A DNA stretch of 12,279 bases. Source: Spirochaetae bacterium HGW-Spirochaetae-7 (GTDB lineage: Bacteria; Spirochaetota; Spirochaetia; Treponematales; UBA12059). Shown here one piece after another: positions 1 through 7,005 of this stretch (the stretch's first letter is position 1; each line of letters begins with the position of its first letter). The notes beneath the pieces are model-generated. The model worked only from the letters and a program-made list of their open reading frames with translations, searched no databases and was not told where the DNA came from. The stretch is taken from NCBI GenBank assembly GCA_002839245.1, contig PGXR01000078.1, positions 1 to 12,279 on the forward strand. The letters are read 5' to 3'. The translations under genes were made by a program, and so were the position numbers.

Positions 1-191
1 CGAGCGCCGAGGAAAGCGTCATCAGGGTACCGCCGGGATCGACCCTGGCTGATGCCGAGCGCATCCTGATACGCGAGACTCTGGCTGCCCAGGGCGGGAA
101 CAAGAGCCGTACGGCGGAGATACTTGGAATCGGCAGGAAGACCCTGTACCAGAAAATACAGGATTATAAACTGGAGCCGGGACACGAGTAG
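1..191 (+). CDS. Fis-type HTH C-terminus of a sigma-54 activator (partial, 5' end missing)
   Basis: Reading in frame from base 3 gives 62 residues ending at TAG (189-191). The end is a classic Fis-family helix-turn-helix: a first helix with ILIRETLAAQGGNKSRTAEILG, a turn (GIGRKTLYQKI) and a short tail DYKLEPGHE. This arrangement closes NtrC-family response regulators and other sigma-54 enhancer-binding proteins, whose AAA+ and receiver domains would lie before the window. What is seen is only the DNA-binding end; the identity of the sensor or targets cannot be told. The gene converges with the J-domain gene on the other strand and their last 28 bases overlap (164-191). No room exists for a terminator between them. 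An alternative is a stand-alone Fis-like protein, but the upstream sequence is open to the window edge. Confidence 0.85.
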   Translation, partial: SAEESVIRVPPGSTLADAERILIRETLAAQGGNKSRTAEILGIGRKTLYQKIQDYKLEPGHE

Positions 192-808
192 CGCGGATGA
201 TTCGGGTCAGTCCAAGATTCCCGTTGCAGCGCGAGGGCAATCATCCTGCGGCGGTGATCGTCATCGTTCTTCGCCGTCTCGAGCGTAGCTCCGAACAGCC
301 CGTCGCGCGTGGCCTTGGCAATCTCCAGTATCGCATCCTTGAGTTCGTGGCCGGCACGTTCATACACCCCCGCTATCTCGCCCGAACCCTGCACGAGCCC
401 GAGCACCGCAGCGGCGCGTACGCACGAGGCGACGACCGCAGGCTCCGGATCGTAGAGTCCTTTTCGCAGGAATACCCAGGCGCTCCTCTTGCCCGACAAT
501 CCCAGCCGCCTGGCCGCCCCGCTTCGCCTCTCCGGATCGGTGTGCGTCGTGAGCTCGGCTCCCAGCTCGAACAGGTCGATGCGGTCGGGACCGGCGAGAG
601 GCTTCGCGCTAGCACCTGGACGCTCGCGTTCCAGGACCGAGAGGATGCCATAAGCCTTCGCTACCATCGCAAAACGGCCCGCCGTACGGGGATCCCGCGA
701 AGCGTCGGGGTGCAGTTTGAGGCTGAGGTTCCTGTAGGCCCGCCGAATTTCGGCGGACGGCGCCCCCGGTTCGAGGCCGAGCGCCAGATACATTGACCTT
801 TCACTCAT
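164..808 (-). CDS. J-domain protein with C-terminal HEAT-like repeats
   Basis: This 214-residue protein begins with a J-domain (about residues 5-57): YLALGL, the helix IRRAYRNLSLKLHPD with the invariant HPD at 33-35 that stimulates Hsp70 ATPase, and helix III around RFAMVAKAYGIL. There is no Gly/Phe-rich region and no zinc-finger domain, so it is not a canonical DnaJ. Residues about 80-167 form alternating helices with spacing and hydrophobic pattern like HEAT repeats (for example DPERRSGAARRLGLSG and DPEPAVVASCVRAAAVLGL), likely a protein-binding surface. The ATG at 808 overlaps the Hsp70 stop (ATGA), so the two are translationally coupled and probable partners. A second ATG at 793, preceded by GAAAGGT, is a possible alternative start. 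The 3' end overlaps the plus-strand regulator by 28 bp. The partner assignment is inferred from context; the client is unknown. Confidence 0.85.
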   Translation of the reverse strand: MSERSMYLALGLEPGAPSAEIRRAYRNLSLKLHPDASRDPRTAGRFAMVAKAYGILSVLERERPGASAKPLAGPDRIDLFELGAELTTHTDPERRSGAARRLGLSGKRSAWVFLRKGLYDPEPAVVASCVRAAAVLGLVQGSGEIAGVYERAGHELKDAILEIAKATRDGLFGATLETAKNDDDHRRRMIALALQRESWTDPNHPRYSCPGSSL

Positions 809-2493
809 CCAGTCCCGCCTGCGGCCGCTTTAGGGATGGCAGGTGCCTGGGCGGAGCGCGCTGACAACTCGGACAGCAAGCCCTCGAGCAGGGTTGCTGT
901 CATTGCCGCCTTCTCGTCATCCCCGGAGCAGCCCGGGACCATCGCCAGTACTTCGGAAAGCTCGGCGGACAGCGCTGCATCGAGGGTCAGGCACTGAGCC
1001 TCGCGCCTGGCGATCTGGGCGAGGGCGAGCACCCTGTCGCCGGGCGAACGCGAGTCAAGCCCGCCGTCGAAGACCGCGATCGACTGTTCCGAACCGGTAT
1101 CCATGTCGCGGGCCCTGACGAGAAGCATGTCGCATTCGTCGATCGCGAACTCGACGGCTATCCTGGGCTGACCCTTGGCGGCCTTGCGGATGCCGGGGAG
1201 CAGGAACCTGCCTACCGATACGTTGGAACTCGCCTTGCCGTCCTCTCCCTGGAGCACGTGCAACTCGACCGAGCGCTGGAAATTCTCCACCGTGGTAAAC
1301 ACCTGGTGACCGGCGGCTGGCAAGGCTTCGTTCTTCTTGATCAGCGGCACGAAGCGCCCCCCGTCTATCTCGAGCCCGAAGGTCCGCGAGCAGACGTCGG
1401 TAAAGGACAGACCTTCGAGCCGTCCCTCAATCCTGGCGGCCTCTACGGCAGCGCCCAGAGCGACTATCTCCTCTGGATTTACCCGAGGATCGGCACCGCG
1501 ACCGACGAGTTCGCCGAGGCGGCGCCTGGCCAGGGGAATCCTGCTCGACCCTCCCGACAGCACCAGAGCGCCTATGTCAGCGGCCGATACGCCGGCTGAA
1601 CGCATGACTCGTTCGACGAGGTCGATGCTGCGCTCAATGAACGGCGACGCGAGCCTCTCGAATCGATCCCTGTCGAACTGGACGCTCGGATGCACCAGTC
1701 CGTCCGAACCCTGCAGGAACGGAACGGCGATTGTCGCCTCGTCCCTCACCGACAGCTCTATCTTAGCCTTTTCACACAGGTCGACCAGCGTGCGCGACAG
1801 GTAGGGATCGTCGTCCGGATCGATACCGAAGCCGGACCGGAACCTTTCGGCAGCGTCCCGATACATCGCCGCATCCAGGTCCATTCCACCCAGCGCGTCG
1901 TCGCCTTCGCTCGGGAGTACCCAGCACGAGCCGCCCCTTGCGCGAAGAACGGTCGCGTCGAAAGTGCCGCCGCCGAAGTCGTACACCAGGACCAGGCGTT
2001 CCTGATCGTCTTTCACGCCGGCCCATGCGCGGGCGAGCGCCGCGGCGCTCGGCTCGTTCATGATACGCTCGACCTTTAGGCCCGAACGACCGGCCGCATC
2101 CCTGACGGCGCGACGCTGGGGGTCCCCGAACCTGGCCGGTACGGTGATGACAGCGCCGTCTATCTCGAAGCCCAGGAAATGTTCCGCGTCCTTCTTTACT
2201 TTCGACAGTATCGCGGCCGCTGCATCCTCGGGTGTCCTCGGGCCGCCGCCGAAATCGACCTTCCGAGACTTGCCCAGCAGCCGCTTGACGCCGAACAGGG
2301 CGGACTGCGGATCGGCGAGCGCCTGGTTCCTGGCGGATGCGCCGACGAGCAGATTGCCGGAATCGGAAATGGCGACCACCGACGGGGTCGCCCGCTCGCC
2401 GCGGTCGTTCGGGATCACGACGGGAACGTCCCCGTCCATCCATGCGCACAGGGTATTAGTCGTGCCAAAATCAAGCCCGACTATGCCGCGCAC
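805..2493 (-). CDS. Hsp70-family chaperone, shortened, HscC-like
   Basis: ATP-dependent chaperone of 562 residues from the GTG at 2493. All nucleotide-binding signatures are visible: GLDFGTTNT (6-14), Lys70 in GVKRLLGK, NEPSAAALA (146-154), DFGGGTFD (172-179) and SGGSSRIP (313-320). The substrate-binding beta domain follows (about 366-475, with VFTTVENFQRSVELHVLQG). The helical lid is short, about 85 residues, and lacks the EEVD-like tail of DnaK (about 638 residues). GDDALGG replaces DnaK's GDTHLGG, putting Asp where the autophosphorylated Thr199 lies, and the linker reads LSFTDV instead of VLLLDV. Size and these changes recall specialised Hsp70s such as HscC (about 556). Start choice: the open frame extends to a TTG at 2544 inside the upstream gene, but AAGGA at 2506-2502 sits 8 nt before the GTG, and VRGIVGLDFG matches the usual family N-terminus. 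It follows the SwrB-like gene by 1 nt. Confidence 0.9.
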   Translation of the reverse strand: MRGIVGLDFGTTNTLCAWMDGDVPVVIPNDRGERATPSVVAISDSGNLLVGASARNQALADPQSALFGVKRLLGKSRKVDFGGGPRTPEDAAAAILSKVKKDAEHFLGFEIDGAVITVPARFGDPQRRAVRDAAGRSGLKVERIMNEPSAAALARAWAGVKDDQERLVLVYDFGGGTFDATVLRARGGSCWVLPSEGDDALGGMDLDAAMYRDAAERFRSGFGIDPDDDPYLSRTLVDLCEKAKIELSVRDEATIAVPFLQGSDGLVHPSVQFDRDRFERLASPFIERSIDLVERVMRSAGVSAADIGALVLSGGSSRIPLARRRLGELVGRGADPRVNPEEIVALGAAVEAARIEGRLEGLSFTDVCSRTFGLEIDGGRFVPLIKKNEALPAAGHQVFTTVENFQRSVELHVLQGEDGKASSNVSVGRFLLPGIRKAAKGQPRIAVEFAIDECDMLLVRARDMDTGSEQSIAVFDGGLDSRSPGDRVLALAQIARREAQCLTLDAALSAELSEVLAMVPGCSGDDEKAAMTATLLEGLLSELSARSAQAPAIPKAAAGGTG

Positions 2494-2494
2494 T

Positions 2495-3124
2495 CTATCG
2501 TTCCTTCGATCGGCCGTCCCGCTCGCCTTCAAGCGAAATGACAAGATCTATCTCCGCTATCGTCGCGCCGAGCCGGGCAGCTATTATATCGCTCGAGAAA
2601 CCCCTCCGAGACAACGACAGAACCTTGTCGGCAAAAGGTTCTTCGATGGGGAGCGGCTTGTCTGAAAATCGTATGAAGGGGACTTCAGGCGCTGCCTGTT
2701 GCGCTGCCTCTTCCGGCAGGAATTCTGGTACGCTGGTCTGTACCCGCTCAGGCGCGCGCTCAGCCGAGCGCTCGGCGCTTCGCTCGACCTGGCTTGCGGA
2801 AAGCGCCGCGGACGCGACGTTCCTGCCTAGCCTGTCGTAGACGACGTTCTCCGCCTGCCTCCGCGTACGGTCCTGGCCAAGCATTGCCAGGCGCTTGTCT
2901 GCCTCGCCCACCAGTTCCTTGAGAGCCTTGAGTCTGTCCTCCAGTACCGTGACATTCCTGTCCGCGCTTGAATCGAGCTCCACTATGAGCGCGCCTATCT
3001 CGCGCCTGATACGTTCGAGCTCCTCGCCCGAGCCAAGGAATTTCCTGACCGTCGACCTTGTCCAGAGCACCACTACGAGGCAGACGAGGATTTGCGCGAC
3101 TATCGCATATAGTATGGGAGTCAT
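2495..3124 (-). CDS. SwrB-like single-pass membrane coiled-coil protein
   Basis: A 209-residue protein with one N-terminal hydrophobic helix (residues 4-21, ILYAIVAQILVCLVVVLW), a charged heptad-rich stretch predicted as coiled coil (about 33-90), a low-complexity link with repeated SAER units (113-128), and a compact C-terminal helix pair (about 164-198) reading FADKVLSLSRRGFSSDIIAA then RLGATIAEIDLVISL, which looks like a small HTH-type fold. This layout (anchor, coiled coil, terminal two-helix motif) and its position after the flagellar sigma gene recall Bacillus SwrB/YlxL, which is encoded just after sigD and promotes activation of the flagellar export apparatus. Homology is inferred from architecture and synteny, not from alignment. 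It starts 3 bp after the preceding gene and ends 1 nt before the Hsp70 GTG. It probably sits in the inner membrane with its bulk in the cytoplasm. Confidence 0.75.
   Translation of the reverse strand: MTPILYAIVAQILVCLVVVLWTRSTVRKFLGSGEELERIRREIGALIVELDSSADRNVTVLEDRLKALKELVGEADKRLAMLGQDRTRRQAENVVYDRLGRNVASAALSASQVERSAERSAERAPERVQTSVPEFLPEEAAQQAAPEVPFIRFSDKPLPIEEPFADKVLSLSRRGFSSDIIAARLGATIAEIDLVISLEGERDGRSKER
2502..2506 (-). promoter_or_regulatory. Ribosome binding site deciding the Hsp70 start
   Basis: AAGGA on the minus strand lies 8 nt before the GTG at 2493 and inside the last codons of the upstream gene. It favours the GTG over the in-frame TTG at 2544, which would add 17 residues not typical of Hsp70 proteins. 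Confidence 0.6.
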
Positions 3125-3127
3125 GCC

Positions 3128-3451
3128 TTATCCGGAAATATCGATATGGGCGCCGAGATCGGGATCGCTGATCGTCTCGACGTCATCGTCGGCCTTGGAC
3201 TTGTCATCACGCTTTTTCTCCGTGCTCTGGCCGCCAGAGCTTGAACCGCCCTCGTTCTCGATCGACTCCGTTATCGCCTGATCGTCTTTCGGGCGCTGGA
3301 CGGCCTTCGCGGCTTCGTCCTCGATCTTCTTGACCAGGGCGCCATGCAGGCTTGCGTGCAAGGCGGCGCCATCCTTCTCGGCAGCCTGTTGCTTGCCGAC
3401 CTGTCCGAGCTGCAGGAAGAGGGCCTGTAGGTCGATCGGCTTAATGGGCAT
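3128..3451 (-). CDS. Small hydrophilic protein of unknown function in the flagellar run
   Basis: A 107-residue protein with no recognised domain. Residues 1-50 (beginning MPIKPIDLQALFLQLGQVGK) look like one or two amphipathic helices; residues 52-95 are highly charged and Ser/Gly-rich and probably disordered; the acidic end reads DPDLGAHIDISG. There is no signal peptide or membrane segment. Its ATG overlaps the fapA stop by 11 bp, an AAGGG lies about 7 nt before the start, and it ends 3 bp before the SwrB-like gene, so it is very likely a translated member of the operon. A patterned N-terminal helix followed by a disordered tail would suit an adaptor or small partner of a flagellar or chaperone component, but this is only a guess. 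Confidence 0.75.
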   Translation of the reverse strand: MPIKPIDLQALFLQLGQVGKQQAAEKDGAALHASLHGALVKKIEDEAAKAVQRPKDDQAITESIENEGGSSSGGQSTEKKRDDKSKADDDVETISDPDLGAHIDISG

Positions 3452-5420
3452 CTTGCGGCCCTTTCTTGAGGAACTCCTCGTCGAGTTCCTCGTAACGGGT
3501 GGTCTTCACCATCATGTTCTCGAGATAGAAGGTCAGGCCCTTGTATTCGTTCTTTATCTTCTCCCTGATGTCGCGTATGACGATCTCGGTGCCTGGATAG
3601 ATCCTCCCCGATACGCTAACCTTGCCCTTGACCTTGAGATTGTTCAGGTACGACTGCAGGGCATCGTACTCGGTCTTTATCGATCCGGCTTCAGTCACGA
3701 TTTCATCGTGCTTGTGAACGAGTTCGTCCAGGACCGCCTGCTTGTCGTCAGGCAGCGTCTTCCGCTGCCGTTTCGTCTCGTTGAGGGTATTGATGTTCTT
3801 GTCGAGCTCGTCGAGCTGCCTCTGCATGGCCTTGAGCTTGACGTCGAGCTCGTCCATCTTGGCCTTGCTCTTGGGGTCGCTGCCCACTTCAAGTATCGTT
3901 TCAGCGCCTCCGGTCGGCGAGCCGATCGACTTGGCGTTGATCTCCTCGCAGGCCCGGTAGCGGCCGCCGATGATGGCGGCGTGCTTCTGGCCGGTGCAGA
4001 GGATGCGCTTTTCGGCGGTGATATCGGAATTGACGATGCTGGCGGAGACGATGACGTTCTCGCCGGCGGTGACCTGGGCATTCTCTATGAACTTGGCCCA
4101 GACGTTCTTGCCCGCGGTTATCAGTCCGGCGCCCTTGCCGGTAATGCCCTGGTGGACGATGACGTCGCCTTCAGCGCTCAATTCCGCCTTGCCCACGTTG
4201 CCGCGCACCTCGATGTTGCCCGTCGCCTTGACTGAGAAGCCGTCCTCCACGTTGCCTATCACTATTATCGTTCCAAGGAAGAACTGGTTGCCGGACTTCA
4301 GGTCGATGTCTCCGTTTATCGTGTAGACTGTCTCCACGTTGACCTTGTTGTTTATGAAAGTAGCTTCGCCATTGACGTCGGCTATCACCGTAAGGCCGTC
4401 GTCACTGGCGTGGACGTTCTTGCCAAGCGGCAACGGAATATCCTTGCCGTTCTTCGATTGCAGCATCTTGCCCGTCACCGTCCGGCCGGGAATACCCTGC
4501 TTTGCCTGGACCTTCCTCGCCAGCGCCTGGCCTTCGACGACGTTCTGCACGAGATGCAATTCCTTGTAGTCGACCTTGCCGTTCTTCTCCTCGAGGTTGA
4601 GCTTGGAGCGATCGGTCTCGAACATGAACTGTATGCGCGCATCCTCGCCATTCTCCGGCTTCTGGCCCTGGGCGACCAGGACGGGCTCCTTGTAGCGCGG
4701 GGCGTCTTCGAGTCCCTGCAACGCCTCTTCTATTACGCCGAAAACGACCTTGTTGTTGCGCAGGTACGCGAGGATGACGTCCTTGGAGAGGTCGCAGCCG
4801 CCCGGTTGCGGCGGGGTTATCACCACGCGCGCTTCCATCTCCTGCGCCCCCACCTCGACGGTCAGCAGGGCATCGGCAGCGGGATTCGGCACGAACGAAC
4901 CGACCGGCACCCATTCGCCAGTAGCCGCCTTGACCGTCTCCTTGAGCAATCCCTCGTCGAAATCATGGATGGCGCGGGCATGCAGGTTCTCGATGGCGAT
5001 CCTGTCGCTGGCGCGCTTTCCCCTGCCCTGCGGCCTCGTTACCTTCAACAAAGCCCCGTCGGAGGCGAGGCGCACGAATACCTGGCCATCGACATCGCGT
5101 TGAATGGGCTTTAGTTCCACCGGCAGCTCGAGGCCCGCGTCGAACGACTCGTCGACGGTCGCCTCGACCTTCTTCTTGGCCGCGATCTCGTACGCGTTGA
5201 TCTTCCACCGCTTGGAGCCGACGCCTATGAACCCCTGGACGCCCTTCTCGAGCACCTCGTATTCAATGCGCGCGACGGGGCAATCCAGCTGGACGGCGGC
5301 ATTCCTCAAGGCCTCTTCAACCGAAACGCCTTCGGCGACTACGGAACGTTTTTCGCTGTCCTCATCGAGATAGCGGCGCATCAGCTCCCGTACGGCATCC
5401 AAGCGTATGCGCGACGCCAT
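3441..5420 (-). CDS. fapA: FapA-type polymer-forming protein with N-terminal Jag-N domain (DUF342)
   Basis: A 659-residue cytoplasmic protein. Residues about 27-78 match the Jag-N fold (EGVSVEEALRNAAVQL through GFIGVGSKRWKINAY). A FapA-family N-terminal region follows (about 190-360, including GIPGRTVTGK at 309-318). Residues about 365-515 are rich in short beta turns with repeated G-N/G-D steps (NGDIDLKSG, GNVEDGFSVKATGNIEVRGNVGKAEL), the right-handed beta-helix of DUF342. Residues about 516-595 form a long coiled coil, and a short beta segment ends the protein. In Vibrio, FapA is a flagellar assembly factor tied to carbon-PTS signalling and polar placement; whether this holds here is unknown. 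Its ATG at 5420 directly abuts the sigma-factor stop, with no gap, and its stop lies within the next gene. The coupling suggests production at a level set by the sigma factor. Confidence 0.88.
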   Translation of the reverse strand: MASRIRLDAVRELMRRYLDEDSEKRSVVAEGVSVEEALRNAAVQLDCPVARIEYEVLEKGVQGFIGVGSKRWKINAYEIAAKKKVEATVDESFDAGLELPVELKPIQRDVDGQVFVRLASDGALLKVTRPQGRGKRASDRIAIENLHARAIHDFDEGLLKETVKAATGEWVPVGSFVPNPAADALLTVEVGAQEMEARVVITPPQPGGCDLSKDVILAYLRNNKVVFGVIEEALQGLEDAPRYKEPVLVAQGQKPENGEDARIQFMFETDRSKLNLEEKNGKVDYKELHLVQNVVEGQALARKVQAKQGIPGRTVTGKMLQSKNGKDIPLPLGKNVHASDDGLTVIADVNGEATFINNKVNVETVYTINGDIDLKSGNQFFLGTIIVIGNVEDGFSVKATGNIEVRGNVGKAELSAEGDVIVHQGITGKGAGLITAGKNVWAKFIENAQVTAGENVIVSASIVNSDITAEKRILCTGQKHAAIIGGRYRACEEINAKSIGSPTGGAETILEVGSDPKSKAKMDELDVKLKAMQRQLDELDKNINTLNETKRQRKTLPDDKQAVLDELVHKHDEIVTEAGSIKTEYDALQSYLNNLKVKGKVSVSGRIYPGTEIVIRDIREKIKNEYKGLTFYLENMMVKTTRYEELDEEFLKKGPQDAH

Positions 5421-6209
5421 TTACACGATGCCTTTCCTGTAATGAGTAAGCTTGGCCCGCAAACGGAGTATAGCCTTGGTATGGAGCTGGCTGATCCTGG
5501 ACTCGGTAACCTCGAGGACCTTGCCGATCTCTTTCAGCGTCAACTCCTCGTAATAGTACAATACAAGTACTTTCTTTTCTTTTTCAGGAAGTTCCTGGAT
5601 GGCCTGGACGACTACGCGCCGTATCTCGTCGCGTTCGACGATCGAGTCGGGGCTCAGGCTCGTCGGGCTCTCGATACTGTCGCCGATCGTCATGTGTTCG
5701 CTCTCGTCGGCGGTATACCAAAGGTCGTTCAGCGACAGGACGGAAGTGCTCGAGATCTTGAGCATCGTCTTGGAGAATTCGTCTTCGGACAGCCCGAGAG
5801 TCTCGGCTATCTCCTGGTCCGTCGCCGGGCGGCCAAGCTTTGCCTCCGTAGCTATGATGGCTTCTTCTATTTCCTTGGTCTTCTGACGAACCGACCTCGG
5901 CACCCAGTCAATGCTCCGCAGTTCGTCGAATATCGCTCCCCTGATCCTCGTCACCGCATACGTCTTGAACTTGACGTTCTTGTCCGGGTCGAACTTGTCG
6001 ATGGCGTCAATGAGTCCAAAGACGCCGAAACCTACGAGGTCGTCGAATTCGACCGAAGCGGGCATGTTGGCCGCAACCTTGCCGGCGACGTACTTGACGA
6101 GCGGAGCATACTGCTTGATGAAAGACTCGCGAATGAGCGGATCCTTTTGCCGCTTGTACGCGGCCCAAAGTTCTTCTTCGCTGTGATGCTCCAGCAGGGA
6201 ATTATTCAT
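5421..6209 (-). CDS. whiG: Flagellar RNA polymerase sigma factor, WhiG/FliA (sigma-28) type
   Basis: A 262-residue sigma factor that directs RNA polymerase to late flagellar and chemotaxis promoters. Region 2 (about 30-100) is intact: LVKYVAGKVAANMP, DDLVGFGVFGLIDAIDKFD (56-74), FKTYAVTRIRGAIFDELR and DWVPRSVRQK. Region 3 (about 110-165) follows, and region 4 (about 195-252) ends with the helix-turn-helix LTLKEIGKVLEVTESRISQLH. Length and the WVPR signature fit the FliA/SigD/WhiG class, not the housekeeping or ECF classes. No FlgM anti-sigma gene is visible in the window. The ATG at 6209 begins 3 bp after the upstream stop, with a weak GAAAGGG about 10 nt before it. The stop TAA is directly followed by the fapA ATG. 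The gene was named from family resemblance; fliA is an equally fair name. Confidence 0.95.
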   Translation of the reverse strand: MNNSLLEHHSEEELWAAYKRQKDPLIRESFIKQYAPLVKYVAGKVAANMPASVEFDDLVGFGVFGLIDAIDKFDPDKNVKFKTYAVTRIRGAIFDELRSIDWVPRSVRQKTKEIEEAIIATEAKLGRPATDQEIAETLGLSEDEFSKTMLKISSTSVLSLNDLWYTADESEHMTIGDSIESPTSLSPDSIVERDEIRRVVVQAIQELPEKEKKVLVLYYYEELTLKEIGKVLEVTESRISQLHTKAILRLRAKLTHYRKGIV

Positions 6210-6212
6210 ATA

Positions 6213-6920
6213 TTATTGCCCTTTCTGGTCTCTGCGCAACAAGGTCTGAACAGCCTTGGCAAGGGCTGCAGGGTCCTGCCCCGAATTCGGCGAGCCGGCG
6301 GTCGGCATCGATTCAGAAACACCGAACTGCGTCGACGCGTCCCCGCTCTGGCCGCCCGAGGCATCAGGGCCTCCCGACGGCAATCCAGCGAACGAGTCGC
6401 TCATGCCGTCCAGGTCAGGCAACGTATCGAGTTCATCGAGCGATACGGAAGGCCGCAACATCAGGTCGCCCCTGTTGCCGGCAGTATCCGCAGGATCGTT
6501 GGGTATGAGCACGTCAGCGCGAAGGCTGGCTACCTCCTGCTCTATTTCCCCCGAGGAGAGCGATGCCTGGAACCCTGGCTCCATGACGTCTGCCACGATG
6601 TCGCTTGAATAAGCACCGGGAGAGATGGAGCCATCGTGACGGGAGTCCTCGTCACCGCCGGGCAATACGATATCGACTATTGATCCGACGCCCGAGCCTT
6701 CCAGTCCTTGAGGCGCCCTTGCCGAATCACCGAAAAGTTCAGGCATGAAACGCCGAAGAGTCCACAAGCCCAGGAAACAGAGACAGGAGAACCCGATACC
6801 TGACAGGAACGCACGAAGCAACAGCGCCCCAAACGGAACGCGAGAGAAGGTGGCGACGATACTTGAAAGCACAAACGCGCCGAGCCCCGCAAAGGCGGAC
6901 GCACGAAGACTCGAGTCCAC
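6213..6920 (-). CDS. Two-helix membrane protein of unknown function between flhG and the sigma gene
   Basis: A 235-residue protein, from the GTG at 6920, with no recognised domain. Two hydrophobic helices fill the first 56 residues (about 8-24 and 31-55), followed by RRFMPELF and a short sequence with beta character, VGSIVDIVLPGG (78-89). The rest is Ser/Asp/Gly-rich and probably disordered, and the last 20 residues (DPAALAKAVQTLLRRDQKGQ) form a likely amphipathic helix. The order suggests a membrane anchor, a flexible linker and a terminal binding helix. An earlier in-frame TTG exists at 6944, but GGGAGGG at 6937-6931 lies between the two and favours the GTG. It sits directly before the sigma factor with a 3-bp gap, so a role in sigma regulation or in tethering flagellar components is conceivable but unproven. 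Genes in this position occur in other spirochaetes by recollection. Confidence 0.75.
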   Translation of the reverse strand: MDSSLRASAFAGLGAFVLSSIVATFSRVPFGALLLRAFLSGIGFSCLCFLGLWTLRRFMPELFGDSARAPQGLEGSGVGSIVDIVLPGGDEDSRHDGSISPGAYSSDIVADVMEPGFQASLSSGEIEQEVASLRADVLIPNDPADTAGNRGDLMLRPSVSLDELDTLPDLDGMSDSFAGLPSGGPDASGGQSGDASTQFGVSESMPTAGSPNSGQDPAALAKAVQTLLRRDQKGQ

Positions 6921-6930
6921 CGCCTCGCTA

Positions 6931-6937
6931 CCCTCCC
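6931..6937 (-). promoter_or_regulatory. Ribosome binding site for the two-helix membrane protein
   Basis: GGGAGGG on the minus strand, with its GGAGG core 11 nt before the GTG at 6920. It is the strongest Shine-Dalgarno match in this gap, and it follows the alternative TTG start at 6944, so it argues for the shorter form. The spacing is a little long. Confidence 0.5.
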
Positions 6938-6948
6938 ATAGCAACGAG

Positions 6949-6976
6949 ATTAAGGCATAAGCCGTTGTCTCGTCAA
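6949..6976 (-). promoter_or_regulatory. Candidate internal sigma-70 promoter before the membrane protein and sigma gene
   Basis: On the minus strand TTGACG (6976-6971, five of six to consensus) is followed after 16 nt by CTTAAT (6954-6949, four of six). Transcription would start near 6942, just ahead of the GGGAGGG. This is one of the few gaps in the run and could let the sigma gene be made apart from the upstream export genes. It is a weak match, judged by eye only. Confidence 0.25.
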
Positions 6977-7005
6977 GCTTTGGCTCGATAACGACCGACG
7001 ATGGC

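Noticed and set aside
197..796. Long plus-strand frame opposite the J-domain gene
   Set aside because: It gives no recognisable protein; the minus strand has an HPD J-domain in the same bases. High GC keeps antisense frames open.
3330..4235. 301-codon plus-strand frame opposite fapA
   Set aside because: The product is a low-complexity Leu/Val/Asp-rich sequence without a domain and is the mirror of fapA codons.
4410..5114. Plus-strand frame of 234 codons
   Set aside because: A shadow of fapA, with no domain or matching ribosome site.
5442..6608. 388-codon plus-strand frame opposite the sigma factor and membrane protein genes
   Set aside because: The minus strand holds an unmistakable sigma-28 factor; the plus frame has no domain.
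6961..7005. Terminator after flhG
   Set aside because: Only short inverted matches (TCGTC/GACGA) without a T-run were seen, so no terminator is called.
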